Shown: in pieces, positions 62,886 to 64,000 of the stretch
Layout: each line of letters starts with the position of its first letter
Position numbering within the stretch: the first letter of the stretch is position 1
From: an uncultured Tenacibaculum sp.
GTDB lineage: Bacteria; Bacteroidota; Bacteroidia; Flavobacteriales; Flavobacteriaceae
NCBI RefSeq assembly: GCF_947498805.1
Contig: NZ_CANMLT010000010.1
Location: 1-64,000 of the forward strand
Direction: 5' to 3'
DNA: 64,000 bases
The notes under the pieces: model-generated
Seen by the model: only the letters and a program-made list of their open reading frames with translations
Database searches by the model: none
What the model was told of the DNA's origin: nothing
Translations under genes and position numbers: made by a program

Positions 62886-63743
62886 TTACACAACCATTTT
62901 TTCAATTGGACAAACTAAAATTCCTTCAGCTCCATTATTTTTTAACTCATCAATTACTTCCCAAAATTCATTTTTGTTTAATACTGAGTGTACTGAACTC
63001 CAGCCTTCTTCTGCTAGAGGCAATACGGTTGGACTTCTCATTCCAGGTAAAATATCAATGATTTTTTCAAGCTTATTATTCGGAGCGTTTAATAGTACAT
63101 ACTTAGAGTTCCTTCCTTTTAAAACAGATTGAATTCTAAACTGAAGCTTATCTAATATTTCTTTTTGTTCACTTTTAATTTGAGGTGAAACCGCCAAAAC
63201 TGCCTCTGATTTCAACAATACTTCTACCTCCTTTAAATTATTCTTAAATAAAGTAGAACCACTCGATACAATATCACAAATACCATCCGCTAAACCAATA
63301 TTTGGTGCTATCTCAACTGAACCGTTAATAATGTGTAATTGTGCGTCAATATTATTCTGTTGAAGAAAACTTTTTACCGTTTCTGGATATGAAGTAGCAA
63401 TCTTTTTATTTTGAAAGTAACCTATTCCATTATAATTTTCATTTTTTGGAATGGCAAGTGATACTTTGCACTTAGAGAACCCTAGTTTTTCAACAAACTC
63501 AATTCCTTCTCCTTTTTCTATCAATAAGTTCTCTCCTATGATTGCTACATCTACCACTCCATCATTTAAATACTGCGGAATATCTCCATTTCTTAAATAA
63601 AATACTTCTAACGGGAAATTACTTGCTGAAGCTTTTAATTGATCTTTACCGTTATCAATAGAAACACCACATTCCTTTAATATTTGGAGCGAGTCTTGAT
63701 TTAATCTCCCTGATTTTTGTATGGCTATTTTTAATTTACTCAT
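62886..63743 (-). CDS. hisG: ATP phosphoribosyltransferase (long form)
   Basis: 285 aa. First enzyme of histidine synthesis. The length and C-terminal segment (DILPGMRSPTVLPLAEEGWSSV ... GAEGILVCPIEKMV) show the long form with a C-terminal PII-like domain that binds histidine for feedback inhibition; no HisZ is needed. N-terminal catalytic part begins LKIAIQKSGRLNQDS; PRPP loop DIVSSGSTLFKNNL. First structural gene of the operon, controlled by the attenuator upstream. Confidence 0.97.
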   Translation of the reverse strand: MSKLKIAIQKSGRLNQDSLQILKECGVSIDNGKDQLKASASNFPLEVFYLRNGDIPQYLNDGVVDVAIIGENLLIEKGEGIEFVEKLGFSKCKVSLAIPKNENYNGIGYFQNKKIATSYPETVKSFLQQNNIDAQLHIINGSVEIAPNIGLADGICDIVSSGSTLFKNNLKEVEVLLKSEAVLAVSPQIKSEQKEILDKLQFRIQSVLKGRNSKYVLLNAPNNKLEKIIDILPGMRSPTVLPLAEEGWSSVHSVLNKNEFWEVIDELKNNGAEGILVCPIEKMVV

Positions 63744-63805
63744 TTTCGTTAGTTTGGTTTGAGTAAATCTTTTTAAGTAGTTTATTTCTTGGCGCCTTAA
63801 GAAAC

Positions 63806-63838
63806 AAAAAACCCGTTTGACTTACTCAAACGGGTTTT
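63806..63838 (-). terminator. Attenuator terminator of the his operon
   Basis: On the minus strand a 13-bp perfect stem AAAACCCGTTTGA / TCAAACGGGTTTT (63826-63838 and 63808-63820 by plus coordinates) with loop GTAAG is followed by a T-run. It lies between the leader peptide and hisG. Its left side and loop (63824-63832) can instead pair with leader codons at 63876-63884. Confidence 0.9.
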
Positions 63839-63869
63839 AAAATATATTTTGATTTTATTCAATACATTT

Positions 63870-63926
63870 TCAGCTCGCTTGAGTGCAAGTATGAAAATGA
63901 TGATGATGTAATTGAATAAAGTTCAT
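63870..63926 (-). CDS. hisL: His operon leader peptide
   Basis: 18 aa, MNFIQLHHHHFHTCTQAS, with four consecutive His codons plus a fifth after Phe, ending 32 bp before the attenuator hairpin. Ribosome stalling at these codons when histidyl-tRNA is scarce would leave the following codons ACT CAA GCG free to pair with the terminator arm. A 10-nt complementary pair (63911-63920 with 63854-63863) also brackets the His run. Confidence 0.9.
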   Translation of the reverse strand: MNFIQLHHHHFHTCTQAS

Positions 63927-63945
63927 TTCTTTTATTTTGTCTCTG

Positions 63946-63978
63946 CAAATATTTAGAATTTATTTTTTAGAATCCAAA
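63946..63978 (-). promoter_or_regulatory. Predicted his operon promoter
   Basis: Minus-strand TTTG (63975-63978), 21-bp spacer, AATATTTG (63946-63953; five of six fixed positions of TAnnTTTG). It gives a very short untranslated stretch before the leader peptide ATG at 63926. The remaining sequence to 64000 holds nothing I can identify. Confidence 0.5.
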
Positions 63979-64000
63979 TAATTTTTAAAAAAATTAAAAT

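Noticed and set aside
63894..63910. Short ATG/CAT trinucleotide repeat resembling a microsatellite
   Set aside because: On the minus strand it is the run of His codons of the his leader peptide, which explains it fully.

Overview
The window is AT-rich DNA from a member of the Bacteroidota, almost certainly a marine Flavobacteriaceae; genus cannot be fixed from the sequence alone. Reasons: promoters of the Bacteroidota type (TTTG, about 19-21 bp, TAnnTTTG), no consistent Shine-Dalgarno sequences, several TTG starts, TonB receptors with carboxypeptidase-regulatory-like N-domains, and family-specific genes such as DUF4294, a TRIC-type channel, serC-serA-DUF1015 and an alpha-oxoamine synthase of the sphingo/sulfonolipid type. 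There are no rRNA or tRNA genes, no CRISPR array, no phage and no insertion sequence that I can see.

Layout. 1-10013: housekeeping genes (DUF4294 protein, alpha-oxoamine synthase, TRIC channel with DEAD-box helicase, thioesterase, MATE exporter, an apparently shortened DUF2341/DUF11 surface protein, DUF2461 protein, YchF). 10169-20384: an iron-starvation type sigma factor, its FecR anti-sigma factor, and three tandem TonB-dependent receptors, the first carrying the STN signalling domain. 20452-28886: ferredoxin, LuxC-like acyl-CoA reductase and a long co-directional run serC-serA-DUF1015-YggS-exonuclease-K+ channel-miaA. 28927-48278: an anaerobic respiration island. It holds periplasmic nitrate reductase (napDAB with a lipoprotein multihaem cytochrome, a ferredoxin subunit and a NrfD-type quinol dehydrogenase instead of NapC/NapGH), a ModE-like regulator, an acetyl-CoA hydrolase/transferase, nadAB, and the ammonium-forming nitrite reductase operon (outer membrane channel, Ric repair protein, nrfH, nrfA, a CcsBA-type haem lyase and a 12-TM haem-oxidase-like protein). 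48426-56788: mixed housekeeping genes. 56789-63926: the complete his operon hisGDCBHAFI(E) behind a his leader peptide and attenuator.

How it fits together. NapA/NapB would reduce nitrate to nitrite in the periplasm and NrfA/NrfH would reduce nitrite to ammonium (DNRA), with CcsBA maturing cytochromes c and Ric repairing nitrosative damage. The strongest new signal is a five-promoter regulon: every transcription unit of the island (nap, modE-like, CoA-transferase, nadAB, nrf) has a 14-bp palindrome ATGAY-N4-RTCAT exactly 22 bp upstream of a near-consensus Bacteroidota -7 box, and 53-55 bp from the start codon. That is class II CRP/FNR geometry with the activator site replacing the -33 element. 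The second strong signal is a complete His attenuator upstream of hisG, with leader peptide, terminator and a 9-bp antiterminator that can be drawn from the sequence.
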